Below the pieces are notes generated by a model that worked only from the letters and a program-made list of their open reading frames with translations, was not told the origin of the DNA and searched no databases. Below, in pieces: positions 23,192-35,586 of a DNA stretch of 64,000 bases. Each line of letters starts with the position of its first letter. The stretch's first letter is position 1. Source of the DNA: Lojkania enalia (lineage: Eukaryota; Ascomycota; Dothideomycetes; Pleosporales); the NCBI GenBank assembly GCA_010094045.1, contig ML986639.1, positions 1-64,000 of the forward strand, read 5' to 3'. The position numbers and the translations under genes were made by a program.

Positions 23192-24659
23192 TGGTTGGTC
23201 CTAGGAAATCAGAGAGCAAGAAATTCTACTTGGTATAGAATGAGGGAAATTGTTGTACGAATTCTCTCTTCTTCTTATTCTCTAGTCATTCTTTGATCAA
23301 TGCTTCCGTTGTGAGTTCCGGATGATGTCGAGTGACTGGCGGGATGTAGTTCGGCCCGGACGCTGACAGGACACTCAAACTGCACAGCCGCATGAGCGCC
23401 CGAGCTTTCACAGCCTTCGAACAACTTCACCTTCGTCGTACTCTTAACACCGCATCTTGAACCGACGCTGGCAGCTGTCGTTCCTATAATATTTAATGCA
23501 ACTGTAGGTATTCATGGCCGCGTCATTGTTGAATAAAGCACACAGTTACTCACCCCGACAATCTTGACTCACATGCTGAGTCACGGCTCTGTAGCCAAGG
23601 TTCTTCTTCGGACCGATGCGAAAACGGCGCTTTGCTAATTCTGCCACCGTTTCACCCAGCGACATGGCGACAAGAAAATGGTGGCTTTGAAAGGGGCTGT
23701 TCAACGACGCCGTCATTTTGTGAAGCGGGGAACGCCAACCTGATCCCCTTCCCCCCACTCATCCAAAATCTTGTTTTTCTGCTTTGTTGCTTTCAGCTCT
23801 TCGGTAGAGTTACTATAACCCCTTGGCGACTAAACCTGCGTTCTCTTTCTCCTTATATTTCCTCATCTAGTCATTCTACACACTAGAATATCCCCTTTCC
23901 AGGCCAATTAAGCACCTTGCAATATTAGGCTCGGACCTGGGATCCACTCCCTACCAAATGTTGAGGCCCGTGTTTGACAGGCCGCCAGAACATGTCCCAA
24001 ACGTTGGGAGTCTGGGGTAACGGCCAGTCATAATATTTATGGAGGTAGCCAAAGCTTCGAATCTGCTACCACACAACACTGTCAACATCTTATCGCACCT
24101 GCAGCGCACGCGAACTCGCTGTACATTACTTTCCGAATTGAAGGTCCGACAAGCTGCGTGATCGCCAGAAAGTCCCTATTATTGCATCCCATTCTCCTGA
24201 CTAAAGATTGAATGCCATAGCTTCGGTCCCAAACTATCCTTGCTAATTGAGTCAGGTATCAAAGTCTATTTCACTCGGCATCGCTTCCCCGGACGCAATC
24301 GGACGCCAGCTAATGATCGACGGTTTTCCCCAAAGTCTCGGTGGACCCCTATACCTCTTCTAGTACGCCGCCCCAAGAATTCACCCATGGAATTTATACA
24401 TGATTGGTGGTCAAAGCTGCGAGCTTGCTGTACGTGATCGCCCGTGGCGTTCGAGATGCATCCCCGGGATAATGGCCAAGGCTACCGTCTCGGTTCGTTC
24501 TATCTCACACGGCATCCTCCAATAATCCTCATTTGGCTTCCCGTTTTCAGCTTTTCCCACCAACCGCACATTTATGCTTTAATAAATGGTAGCCTGTCCT
24601 GGATTCCACAGCTCTTTGATCTGCCTCGTTTTTGTATTCCCAACTCCTAGCATTTCGAC
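23192..24659. other. Divergent intergenic region
   Basis: About 1.5 kb between the divergent DUF7704 and DUF7703 genes, so it carries both promoters. Short open frames on both strands have no recognisable product. Confidence 0.5.
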
Positions 24660-25835
24660 ATGGCTGTTCTCGAGTTCCGTTTGTTTGGACGATCTCGCGA
24701 TAGTGGCATTGGTACAGACTATACCATATCGTACTCAATTGCTTTAACAATCATCAGCTTCCTTGCCATTGCGATGTACAATGTCATCGAACTTACACTC
24801 GTCATCTTTACGACCTTCAAACGACGCAACGGCCTCTACTTCTACTCTCTCTTAGTTGCTACATGGGGTATTGTACCCTACTGTCTTGGATTTTTCTTTA
24901 AATTTTACAACGTTACTACTTCATCCACCATATACATCACCCTTATCGCCATTGGTTGGCCATGCATGATCACTGGCCAATCGTTAGTCCTCTACTCTCG
25001 CCTTCACCTAATGAACCGCAGTATCAATAGCGGGCGCTGGGTTCTCATCATGATCATTGTAAACGCGCTCATCTGCCACGTACCCATCATCATCCTCCTC
25101 TATGGCGCTAACTCGGGCAACCCGGACCCCTTTCTGACCCCCTACTCCATCTACGAGAAAGTCCAGGTGACCGTCTTCTTCATCCAAGAGGTCATCATCT
25201 CCGGCATCTACGTCTACAAGACGATGAAGCTACTTCGTTCCGAGGGCCACATCCGCGGCCGCAATTCCCGCATGGTCATGACTCATCTTGTCTGGGTCAA
25301 CTTTATGATCATCGTACTCGACATCACGCTCCTCGCCATTGAGTACGCCGGCTACTACGACATACAGACGACATACAAAGCGGCAGTCTACAGTGTGAAG
25401 ATCAAAATGGAGTTCTCCATCCTAAACAGACTCCTCGACCTCTTCCAAGGCCGCATCCAAGATTCCTCCGACGACCCGCGCTCGCGATCCCACGGCACCA
25501 CTGCGCTCGGAACGCTGCGCAAAACCGGGAAACCGGGTAGATCAAGCAAAATTAATGGTACAGCAAATGGCGATGTAACCGGCAGCGTTACTGGGACTGG
25601 TATGGGGAATTCGGCGTATGCGAGGATGAATGATGGGCCGGTCCTCAGCCTCAAGGATATGGAAGTCGTCAAGACGACCGAAGTCACAGTCGAAAGAAGC
25701 GATAGTACGCCTAGCGGGAGCCCGAGTGAGGGCGATGTCGAGAGTATGAGAGAGCATGGTATACATTCTCATGGGGTCGCGAGAAGGAAGAGCGCTAGCT
25801 CGAGCGAGATTCAGATCGTAGGTAATGGCTATTGA
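24660..25835 (+). CDS. DUF7703-type seven-helix integral membrane protein
   Basis: One intronless frame of 391 residues. Seven hydrophobic segments are visible between residues about 25 and 255, beginning with SYSIALTIISFLAIAMYN and ending near FMIIVLDITLLAIEYAGYY. Signature pieces include LVIFTTFKRRNGLYFYSLL, GWPCMITGQSLVLYSRLH and KMEFSILNRLLDL. The C-terminal 130 residues are hydrophilic, rich in G, S and T, and probably cytosolic. The fold is receptor-like and resembles other fungal seven-helix families, but ligand and role are unknown. Confidence 0.78.
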   Translation: MAVLEFRLFGRSRDSGIGTDYTISYSIALTIISFLAIAMYNVIELTLVIFTTFKRRNGLYFYSLLVATWGIVPYCLGFFFKFYNVTTSSTIYITLIAIGWPCMITGQSLVLYSRLHLMNRSINSGRWVLIMIIVNALICHVPIIILLYGANSGNPDPFLTPYSIYEKVQVTVFFIQEVIISGIYVYKTMKLLRSEGHIRGRNSRMVMTHLVWVNFMIIVLDITLLAIEYAGYYDIQTTYKAAVYSVKIKMEFSILNRLLDLFQGRIQDSSDDPRSRSHGTTALGTLRKTGKPGRSSKINGTANGDVTGSVTGTGMGNSAYARMNDGPVLSLKDMEVVKTTEVTVERSDSTPSGSPSEGDVESMREHGIHSHGVARRKSASSSEIQIVGNGY

Positions 25836-26057
25836 TATTATTGTGGTGGTAATGTTTCAGGGACACTAGGCATGGAAGTGTGGGACGATCGACAAACTGT
25901 GACCGCCCATTGTTGGTAATAAGCGTATAGTGGTTATTCATAACTTGTTAAATAAGATTTATTTAGTATAGCAGTTTCTATGCAATTGTTAATAAGTCGG
26001 AGTCCCCTCCACGAGCGTTACCCCGATGCCCTCACTCCCCGTCACTACTCCAGCAAC

Positions 26058-27801
26058 TCAATGCACCATGCCACTCCTCGCCATCTGCTCAACATACTTA
26101 CTGTACCTCGGAACACTCATCTTCCTCAACTCCTTCCCATACCTAATCATAACCGCCACGGTGCAAACCTGCGCCAGCCCGACGAACCCCGCTGTAATAA
26201 AGCAATTCTGAAGCCCCATATCTGTCACCCAGGGCGTGATCCCGTACCCAATCGCAAAGCCCATCGTATTCCGCACCAGAATAACGGTAACGATGGCCTC
26301 GCCAGACAACGCGCGATAGCTATCAATGCAGTACGCAACGGAAAGTTGTAGCCCAAACGTATTTGTCATGGCGATGACGCCCATCGCGAACACGGGACCG
26401 AACCAGTGCACGCCCTGAGCGGCACCGACACCCCATAATATCAGGCCGCCGGGTATGCAGAGCAGGGACGGCACGAAGAGCCAGAGCCGGTGCTCGGATT
26501 CCATGATACCATTGTTCTTGCGCGCTTTGCGGATCACCCACCAGTCACCGAGTACGCCTGTGTATGCGGACCCGATGGCTACGCCGAGGAGCGGGGAGAC
26601 GTAGGCGAGGCCGACCATGCTAGGTGAAAAATTGTAAGTCCCACCTAGGATTAGGGAGGCGGTAGCGTTGAGGACGTTGAACCAGACTAGGTTAGAGCCG
26701 TATGAGAAGCCCGCGTAAAATATCACGGGGAAGGTGAGGAATTATCAAGGGGCGGGTTATCATGCCGATAAACTCATTAGGCTTTTCAAGGTCGGCTTGT
26801 TGGAAGAGTTTGAGTTTGTTGAGGTAGGTCTTGCGCTTGTGAAGCGGCGCCTCGTTGGATTCGGCGGAGATTCGCGATGGTGCGAATTTCTCCGGATCGG
26901 CAGGATCTACGGGCGTTGCGGTACCTGGGCTAGAGATGGGAGCGCCAGCGGTGTGGCGTACGTAGTTTGTTTCTTCCATGAAGAGGAATAGGAATATAAA
27001 GCCGATTCCACAAAAGATAGCGCACCAATACTTCACTTCAATTAGCCCAGGAGGCACATTTACGAGTTGAATCGGCTTACTAGGCCCCATTGCCAACCCA
27101 TACCATCGTTTATGAAACCCGCAATTATTGGAGCGAAGAAGTTGCTGCCAGCAAGCAAGAGCGCGTAGAGTCCGATGTAGCGTCCTCTCTCATGTGTAAA
27201 GTAGATATCCGTCACACTAATCTCGCACAAGCTCTCGATTGGGGGCCCCAACAAATCCTTGCACAATCTTGTTCGCGATCCATTGCCCGTTAGTCTTCGT
27301 ATATGGGGCCCAGACTTGGGTAGCTAGAGTCGCAAGTATTGACACAAGATACACGGGCCGCTTTCCGTACTGTAACGCCAGCGGCTGCCATATCAAGCAA
27401 CCCCATCCAAAGAATAAGAACATATACCTCCGCTTCATCAGCTTAAGATCGCGACGGTCAGGCTGTAATGCTTAAATGCTTACTTACCCTGTGCCTTGGT
27501 TCAAGTCATCCAGTGTAAGTCCCGTCTCTTCGCTAATCGGTTCGAGCACACTGTAGATTGCCGCGCTTGCAATGCCAACCATTAATGTATAAACACACAT
27601 GCATAGCGTGCTCAAAGCCTTCCTTCTCGGCGACCAGTTTAGAGGATCATCGGGATCATCTGATGGCGCGGGAACAAGCACGATATCCTTCTCTCCACCT
27701 TGCGCGTGTCGAGCATGCATGGTACCCAGAAGGTCGACCAAATGCACAGTACCCGGCACATGGGCGCCGGCATCCGCTGAGTAGTCTAGATCATCGGCCA
27801 T
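26058..27801 (-). pseudogene. MFS transporter (DHA1-like) with two +1 frameshifts
   Basis: The conceptual product is a major facilitator transporter of the fungal drug/polyamine (DHA1) type. Exon 1 (27488-27801) holds DDPLNWSPRRKA and helix 1; after an intron (27428-27487) the segment to 27081 holds GYMFLFFGWGCLIWQPLA and the ERGRYIGLYAL motif; after a second intron (27031-27080) the rest runs to the stop at 26058 and includes SYGSNLVWFNVLNATASLI and the last six helices. Two single-base insertions break the frame. One is in a run of five C on the coding strand at 27241-27245, between GFVGAP and IESLCEIS. The other is at 26738-26739, between GMITRPLII and FPVIFYAGF. No intron can explain either. 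It is either a recent pseudogene or carries two assembly errors; the remaining frame is otherwise well preserved. Confidence 0.8.
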
Positions 27802-29771
27802 GCTGAAATAATGAGGGAATGAGAGATTCCTAGCTCAGTTGTATAAATGTGTACCAAGAAGAGGGGAAGTAAAGAAGTGATATAGTCTTGTATCACGTTG
27901 CACTGGTTCCGATGATGACGGCCAGATTCCAGGACTGGTATGCCGCATGTAGCGCGCGGAATTAAGGGGCAATAATCTGTGCCCATGTTGATAGCGCAGG
28001 CTTGCTGAATGGTCTACATGTGCTCGAGTGGGTCTTGAACGTTGAATCAAGCTCCCGGAAGATGATGGGGATCTGCGTGAACCCTGATCGATAGGTGCAG
28101 AAGTGGAGTAGGGACGAGATAAGCATTTGGCCTTCTATGATAAGGGTGTCATCATTGCCGGCATTAGTCTTGCTTGAGCAATTGCTAACTGTTAATGTCT
28201 AGACAATAGAAAAATTGCTTGCCCCGGGAAATAGATATGACGTCGAAGGAAGCGTATCGATAATAGTGGCATTTAACCGGGTAGGACTGCCGTTTGAGGT
28301 TAGTATGGTGTTGATCACTGGACACTCACACATCGACTTGCAACACTACTTAAAGGGGCGAACTAAATTCAATAGCCTAGTCAAAAGCTGTCATTTAGGT
28401 TCTACATATACTATTCATCTCTTAAACCTAAAATTTTAGTTTAGCATTTGTATCGACCATATCATTAAAGGGCGAGGATAGGATTGTACTTATCATCATT
28501 AGCTAGGACGTAATAATATATATAAAATCTCAAAGAACTTGAACATAGAAACGCCTACTAGGATTTATACGATAATAACCTTCAGTAGGAAAAATGTGGG
28601 ATACATTCAGGACGCATATAATAACTACATGATATACGGTACGCGATCCACTACGCAGACGCAACGAACATATTTGGGGGTCTTAACCCTGCTAGACACT
28701 TTCCTTCTTCAATGCTTCAATTGCCTCAGATGACTATTCCTAGCGGTGTCTGAGCGGCACGCTTTAGTTGACACGCCTCGGTCCATTGAATTGTTTCGGT
28801 AGAAGTGGAATAATACCGACGATGGGCTGAATTCAAGCATAATTAGATTCGGAGACGGTTCCGATGTAGGGCTTGGAGACAAAAGAGTTCAAATCTTCCA
28901 GTCTCTTACTTACCTTGTGACCAAATATTATTCCCCTCTAGATGTCCTCAGTAATTTAGAAGATAAATCCAAACAGGTCATTGTTTCGATAAAGATGGCA
29001 TGGCAGTCTCGTTGAGCACCAATGTATAACACCAAAAATCCCGAGTGAGGCATGACAAAGGTGACAATAACGATACCAGCTTCAACCTTGAATGTGTTCG
29101 CTCTTGAATAAGTCTAATAGTACAATGGGCAAATGTCAGATATAGTATGAAGGCGTGAGATGTATAGCGTCGATGTTTTTAAGTGCTGGACTGATTGAGG
29201 AACCTTGATATTCATGACGAGAGCATAGCAGCATATAATAAGCACTGAATATGTTTTATTGGCTTTCTGGACACCATGACTCTGATTTTCAAGTTTACAT
29301 TGATGAATTTTGTTCTATCACAGCCAGTCAAATAGTACGAGTGGCGATAATAGTTATTCTGCGCCGCAGCGGCGGCATTTTATCGCGCGGCAATTTTGAC
29401 GAGCTTCACACTAAAAGTTCTACTATATAATATTAGGGTAAAAGAGGGTCTATTGTTCTGTGTCTGTATCCGTGTATATGTGTGTGTTGATGCAAGTTCA
29501 AAGAACCTACTTTCTAATATGCAATCATAACTTCCCATAGCTTCACAAGCAGTCGCTCTCACCTGCACGTCTACCAGACGTCTCCTTCCATAACCGTGAT
29601 ATATAATATAACGAAAAGCGGTAGCAAAAGAAGGCGGCGAAGTCGCTAGTTTGACACACTTAGCACACGGTCCGCGCGAATCCTATTCGAAATAGGTACC
29701 ACAGGCAGCCAGTTGCAATGCTCACTTAGGCTCATAGCATTTCCCCTTAGATTCGACATGACAATGCCACA
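27802..29771. other. AT-richer gene-free region
   Basis: About 2 kb after the start of the MFS gene. It becomes AT-rich beyond 28.2 kb. No frame of interest; no clear repeat. Possibly degraded mobile or duplicated DNA. Confidence 0.4.
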
Positions 29772-30672
29772 ATGATCTCATGCAACCTACCATATATCGC
29801 CGATAAAGCAAGGCTTCCCGCGGATTCACCAACACTAGAAGAAATCGAGTCCGCAATAGAAATTCTTGGTGATACAGCCAGGCGCAAAGTCGATCTACTC
29901 GAGGGAGAAATGGTGTTCTTCCTAGCAAATTCGACGATTGCTGCAGCACCACAATTCTATGCTCAATTCAAGGGCCGGGATAATAAAACTAGATGGTCAT
30001 GGAGCGCATTAGAAGCCCAAGTCTGGCTTCCGACTGGCAAAGATTGGACCAGTCAACAGAAGAGGCTATATCTTGGAGACTATTCATCATTTTTGAGGAG
30101 GGATGAAAGCTGGGCTCTCCTGGAATGTACTGCACTATTGGCTGTCGAGAGTTATTAGATGGACTTTTCCGGACGGACGACCCAGAAAATCCATTTGCTG
30201 GGCCATTCGATATCGAGGAGGAGCTGAATAAGGCCATAATTGCGAAATACATTGAGAAAGGCCTCCCAAAACATAAAGCGGATTATTATCCAAGTACATT
30301 TAAGCATGTGTTTCACAACCATGTCCCCGTTTTCTCCCACTCAGAGTTTCAATGAAAGAATGTACTAATTCGTAATTGGCTAACAGTATGGGAAAATGAG
30401 ATACAGCCAGGAGTTACGGGTTCGGAGCTCGCGATCATAGACTGGGGATTTGCTGATTGGTGTTCAAGCTATCGGGGGTATGCGAGAGCTCTATTCGCTT
30501 GCGGAAGATGGGACGATATTCGGAACAACTAGGTGGATCGAATCCTAGAGCCATTTCGAAATGAAAAGGCTTGGATGGAGATCTTAGGGAGCTGTGGTCG
30601 CGAAACCGAATTTAAGCTCTGTACACTAATGCATTTAAGAATCTTTTGTTTCCCTCACCTATGTCGATAATA
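29772..30672 (+). pseudogene. Aminoglycoside-phosphotransferase-like (APH family) pseudogene
   Basis: Fungal APH-family genes encode small-molecule kinase-like proteins. Pieces with clear family resemblance are spread over two frames. The first frame (29772-30158) gives an N-terminal-like part. The second frame, from 30125, gives CRELLDGLFRTDDPENPFAGPF, then KHKADYYPSTFKHVF, HVPVFSHSEFQ, a TGA stop at 30353-30355, KNVLI, then AIIDWGFADW, GYARALFACGRWDD, a TAG stop at 30530-30532, and VDRILEPFRNEKAWM. The catalytic motif, normally H-G-D-F-Q-x-x-N, reads HSEFQ-stop-KN. The TGA stands where an Arg codon is usual (CGA to TGA) and the TAG where Trp is likely (TGG to TAG), consistent with C-to-T mutation on either strand. 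The gene is broken. Confidence 0.75.
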
Positions 30673-33600
30673 GAACACATCCTCCTATAAGGGCTGGACC
30701 GGCAATTCTTCGTTACTAAAGCGCTACAATCTCGACAACACATGAATCATAGTGAGTCATCGGGCATGATGCAAGGAACAAGTAATAGTAGCTATATTAG
30801 GGGCGTCCAAAGCCTACTTCCGAATCATCATCTCAGGCGCGATTTAGAGGTCATTATGTTTTGCAAGATCAGTTAATGTATGATTTCTATGGTATACATT
30901 TGTCATAAATTGTATTCTTCAGCAGGAAGGTAGTCTCGAAGAGTCTGTGGTTATTCGTTCGTCTACTCCGTTCGGTTACTGAGAGCCCTCAGGATGCCAC
31001 GAGGACTGTATAAGATCGAAATAACTGCCTGTGTCGCACAATACGCTGTAGAAAGCATAACAATCAGCTTTGTGAAGGCAGATTTGAGCTCATTGCGGGC
31101 GATATTTCGAATAACTATATTGAAACAGGACTCATGAGGACAAATTCGTCAAAGGTTGAATTAAGAGCCCCCGTTCATCGGTCATAATTCCACCGTGGTG
31201 CACGTGATGAATATTCGTGCGCTCTTCTTAAAAATACTTACGGAGGAATAGCAGTAGTATTGTAGCATGCCAATAACTCTGACCTATGAAGAAATCAGGA
31301 AATTTTAATCGACCGATTCCATATACAACATGTCGAATTTTTCCGGTCGACCAATTTGATCGATCGATCGATTGCGCTCCTCCACAGAGTAATCCTGGCT
31401 CGGAGTTCGCGTCTGATTTAGACTTGTTTTAGACATTGAATCTAAACTAAAGCAGCGTTAAAGTGAATGTAGATAAATTAGAGTGCGCTGCTCGCATGTA
31501 GGCTGTTCGCGGAGGCATCTCTGGTTTTCCACGTCATGTGACAAAGAAGCGATGGAATTGGAGTGGGTTTGACTGCGCCTTCCTCACTCACGGTCTCAAT
31601 TTCTACAATGAGCGCTAACATGCTTTGGATCTGTTAATACACTCAAATTTCTAGGGGAGAAGGAGCTGTGAAATTGAAGTTGGTGGGATTGCATCGCTCT
31701 GTTGAGCTGGTTGACGGTTAGGGCGCGGAGCCAAGTAAGGCCCCCGATGCTTCCAAAAATCGCCGGAGCGGGAATTTAGGAAAGACAATAGATGAAGAAT
31801 CGATTGGATTTGAAATGACATGGTTTCTAATTGACGGAATTGGCGTGGTCCTGAACCAGGGGGAATCAGATTTGCTGAACAATTGCGGTATGGAAACGTC
31901 TCGGAAACAAGAGGCTGGACTGGGAACACGGTTTGTGAGGGGAAGGCGCCAACGCAATGGCGGTTGGCGGCTGGGGTAATGAAACATATGCATAGACATG
32001 GGATTGACTGGCTGTGAATAAAGAAACCGGACCTTGTGGGAGGGGATCGATATGAAAGGAAGGAGAAACGGCGGGGACCGATAGCGGCTCGACGGTAAAA
32101 TGAGACTCGTTCTGGCTGTATGAAAAAAAGACCTTGACACACCAAAAGGCGTTGGATGAAAATGCGACATGAACAGAGAGCGCCGCTTCCGTAGCAATAG
32201 TTCACGCCTTTGTAGCGTTATCGGTGAGGTGACAGTCAGATGCTTGGCTTTATTGGATAGTTGATGCTCGATCGTATAAACCTGGCCCCGTTTCCTAATC
32301 AAGATAGCTCCTAAGAAAATCTTTATCGGTAGGATCATGTCTGCAGGATCACTCAGCACAACGGTTGATTATTCCATTCTTCGAGGGATCAGTACGCCCG
32401 CTCTTGTAGCGACGATCATACTGTACTGCAATATTTTCCTCGCGATGAGTGTTTCAATTCATACGGCGGCTTGGGCGGGGTTCGGTGCTCTGAGTGATTG
32501 CAGAGGGCGAGGCGCGAGATTGTCACGCTGCATCGCATATACCTGCGGCGGCTAAACATTTATTGATCCAGGCTGCCCTTGGATGGCATGGACCAGCGGC
32601 GGGTCGGGTTGTCAATATTGTGCCACCTGCAATACTATCCCAGGCGCGTCCTTATACCGGCCACACGTACATAAGACGCTTATCTAAAGGCACAACAGCT
32701 TTCCCCATGCGTCGTTGCCATATGCCTAGGTGGATGAGTGCAGCCTCGGGCTTGCAGCGCTGGGGAGAAGTGTGGGATATTGGCGTGACAGCGAAGCGCA
32801 GCATACTCGGTAGATTGGAGGGAACCTCAGGCGAGCGCTGTGGAGACGGATGGGCTTGGAGAGTACGCGTCCCTCACGCAACAGGTGGAATTCGAGGAGG
32901 GTGTGGAGGCGCTGATCGCTGGCGTCCACCGAGTATTTTTAGGGTTTCCGTCGGTTGCTCAACAGTGCTAAGGTTGGCTACAAGCTTTGACTGCTGGACG
33001 ACCAGGACGAAGCAGAGAGTCCCACGATCGGTTGGGCTGGAGCGTTCCTTGCACTAGTCTATCGATAGGAGGCGCAAGTTTTTCCTTGGTGTGCCCACAC
33101 ATGCTCGTCGAGAGTCGCCTGCGAATAGCAACGGGGTGCACCGGGCCGACGAGAATGTCCAGAATTTTCATGCGGCCGACGGGGAGCCTCAAGGAGACGA
33201 CGGCGATGATGGCATAGGCGTCGCAGAAGCCGGCGATGCTGCTTACTCTCCTGCCCATCGCGGCCGTCGAGCTCAGGCTGCCCAGGCCAGCTCTTGATAG
33301 CACAGACGTCATGGCGACTGGCCCATGTCTCCGGGCTGCTCAGGACTGGCCGTGATAGCGCATTTCCCGCAGTCAATCAATCCGTCAGCTTATCGGCCCA
33401 CTCCGGGCGCCCCGTTCTAGACAATCGGCAGCCTGGCAAGCGTCCGGAGTTTCCCCTCCGGGACTGGGCCGTGCGGATCCCAGCCTCCCCAGCCACTGCG
33501 CCACACCTCGACCTCCTGTCCACCACCTGTCCGCCGCTGTCCACCCCCCGTCCGGCTCTCGTCCCACGGGCCTACTGGTGGACCCGCGTTGCCCTGACAG

Positions 33601-34007
33601 CCTTCTCGTCCTGCCTCCTGTGCCCACCCTGGTCTGCCTCCCAGCCTGCCATATTGCTTCCGGTCAGTCGACTGGTCGAGCCGCCACCCCCCTTTGACAG
33701 ATAAGTGGGCCCCCGGTCGCATGGGCGCGAGGCCGGTGTCGCGTATGCCGCCATGGCAACTTCGAAGGCGGCTGGGGGGGCCGGACCTGTTTGCGTGGAC
33801 CGGCGGGGGATGCTGATAGTATAAGAGGCCAAGGGCCGCAACACAGGGCATCATCTCACAGGTAACCACGTCAAGCACATCGGAGTCATTTCCTCGCGCT
33901 TCACCAACCCGTCCGGTCTTTCGTACCACACTTTCGTTCAACCTCACGACAACTCGATCGCTTTTCACCCAACCCGATCAAACCACCAATCTCTACGCAC
34001 CGGCAAA
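30673..34007. other. Gene-free region before the small secreted protein gene
   Basis: The first kilobase is AT-rich and relic-like, with a (GATC)n-like palindromic patch near 31367-31380. From 31.7 to 34 kb the base composition is higher in GC and several frames of 100-213 codons exist on both strands, but their products look random and resemble nothing I know. The last few hundred bases form the promoter and C/T-rich leader of the secreted protein gene. Confidence 0.4.
33820..33825 (+). promoter_or_regulatory. TATA-like element of the small secreted protein gene
   Basis: TATAAG lies 188 bp before the start codon. The leader between it and the ATG is rich in C and A with few G, ending GGCAAAATG, a layout common in strongly expressed fungal genes. 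Inferred from sequence only. Confidence 0.35.
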
Positions 34008-34299
34008 ATGCAGTTCTCTCTTGTCGCCGTCGTTGCTGCTCTCGCTGCCACCAGCACTGCTTCCTTCGTCCCTAGGGCCGGAAACGTGACCATGGTCTAC
34101 CCCACTGCTACTGGCACTGGCGTTCCCACTGGTCCCGCCTCCACCAGCCCACCACCCTTCACTGGTGCCGCCATGCCCATGGCCACTCAGGCGGGCTCTC
34201 TCGTCGGTATGGTTGTTGCTGCCGGAGGTGTTGCTTTGGTAAGTTTTGGTGTTGCATCCATGGCGTGAGCATCGCGCTAACAAATCCTAGATGATCTAA
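34008..34299 (+). CDS. Small secreted or GPI-type/tail-anchored protein
   Basis: Exon 1 is 34008-34238 and exon 2 only nine bases, 34291-34299, giving 79 residues. A clear signal peptide (MQFSLVAVVAALAATSTA) is followed by a short threonine/proline/serine-rich segment with one N-x-T site and a C-terminal hydrophobic stretch (GSLVGMVVAAGGVALMI). That pattern fits a small cell-surface protein with a tail anchor or GPI signal. The intron has GTAAGT, a GCTAAC branch site and CCTAG; without splicing, the frame ends a few codons later in a less hydrophobic tail. No cysteines, so it is not a classical cysteine-rich effector or hydrophobin. No family recognised. Confidence 0.75.
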
Positions 34300-35586
34300 G
34301 CTTCATCATCCCTCCGCGCCTTCCGCTCTGTTCATACATCGACTCGCTACACAATCGAGGTGCTTTCACTTCGGCGTAAATGAATAATGGTATTAAGGAT
34401 GGGTTTAAGGATATTGGGGGGGGGGGGGGCCACGGTATTCAACGGCATTGGACGGCGTACGTTTGGTATTCTCTCAACGACCGGATGAAGACTGGTCGCG
34501 CATTTAGACGTAATCCTTTGTAATGAGGTGGGATTTGGTAGTAATGGCAGGGTGAATCCGCCCGAGCCGGACGAAGCCGTGGCTCACACAAATCTTAGCT
34601 ACAAAGTAGATACTAAGCAGTCCCGCCTCCCGAGGCAGAATCAAATATACCGCTGCATATTCGATCTCGTACTCGCAATGTGACTGGCATGATTATGTAA
34701 TGTCTGCCCCTGCATCACGAGAGAAACCTTGTGGTGAGAACCTCTAAGCAATTTTCCATAGAACAATGCCAACTCGGAGCTCAAGAGAAAGATAATCTCA
34801 GGATATTAATTGCACGATAAGAGCTTTCTTTTGAATTAAGTTTGGTCGCAAATGTCGTCTGTTTGACCCTACGATACCATTTTCTATCTCAGCCACGATT
34901 TGCCCTTACCCACGGTACCTCACCTTGGCTGCGTAACATCGATCCATTTTGTGCCGGAATTAATCTTAGAATATCATTAGGAGTGAAGCAGTATTCCCGA
35001 GATTTCCAACCTGTATCTCCTCATATTCCACACTGTTGCGGCCAACTTGTACCAGAACAAGGAACTCGAGGCACATCGTGTAAGATATAACCAAAAGCAG
35101 TGTAGTAGCATCAGGATCCAAACTAGAGTGCAGTTAAGAGCCAATACCAGGCCGCTCGAACGTCATCAGAATCCAGCCATCACTGTGACTCGGGAATACA
35201 TAGACGCTAGTCGCGTTTAGGCAAGGGTGGTAATACGTGCTACCTAGAGCAAACTCGAGCGCGCTTAGGAAGCAGAGGTATCCTTGAGCTATCTTATAAA
35301 GACATCGTGATCATTCAAATGCCCGCGCAATAATCTTAACTATGCGAGCTTGTAGCTGATTTCGCCCGCCACAACTACCATTCGAGTACATAACCTCAAG
35401 TGCCCATTAAGCGCCGGCGTGCAGCCTGGTTAGTATATTTATTATCATAGTATGGCACGAGGCTCGAGCAACTCAAGGCAAGTTTACGGTCATTCTGCGC
35501 TTACTGCGTCAGTGCGTTATATCTCTTGTGGTACAATCGCACTCGGCTCCTGTTCTTAGCTCGTTATAGAGTATAAGCGCGCCGCG
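34300..35586. other. Gene-free region with a G tract
   Basis: Contains a run of about 12 G near 34418-34429 and otherwise AT-moderate DNA with no supported frame. It merges into the HET-gene relic on its right. Confidence 0.45.

Noticed and set aside
26058..27801. Programmed +1 ribosomal frameshifting in the MFS gene
   Set aside because: The two shift sites share no slippery heptamer or context with each other or with the C2H2-type gene; mutation or sequence error is simpler.
28880..28910. Short stretch resembling a tRNA T-loop (GTTCAAATC)
   Set aside because: No matching acceptor stem, D-arm or anticodon arm could be drawn at the right spacing.
31651..32359. Two overlapping minus-strand frames of 184 and 213 codons
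   Set aside because: Products are Ser/Pro/Phe-rich readings of pyrimidine-rich DNA in two phases at once; no domain recognised.
33294..33968. Overlapping frames on both strands upstream of the small secreted protein gene
   Set aside because: GC-rich promoter DNA; the frames overlap in several phases and have no protein-like features.
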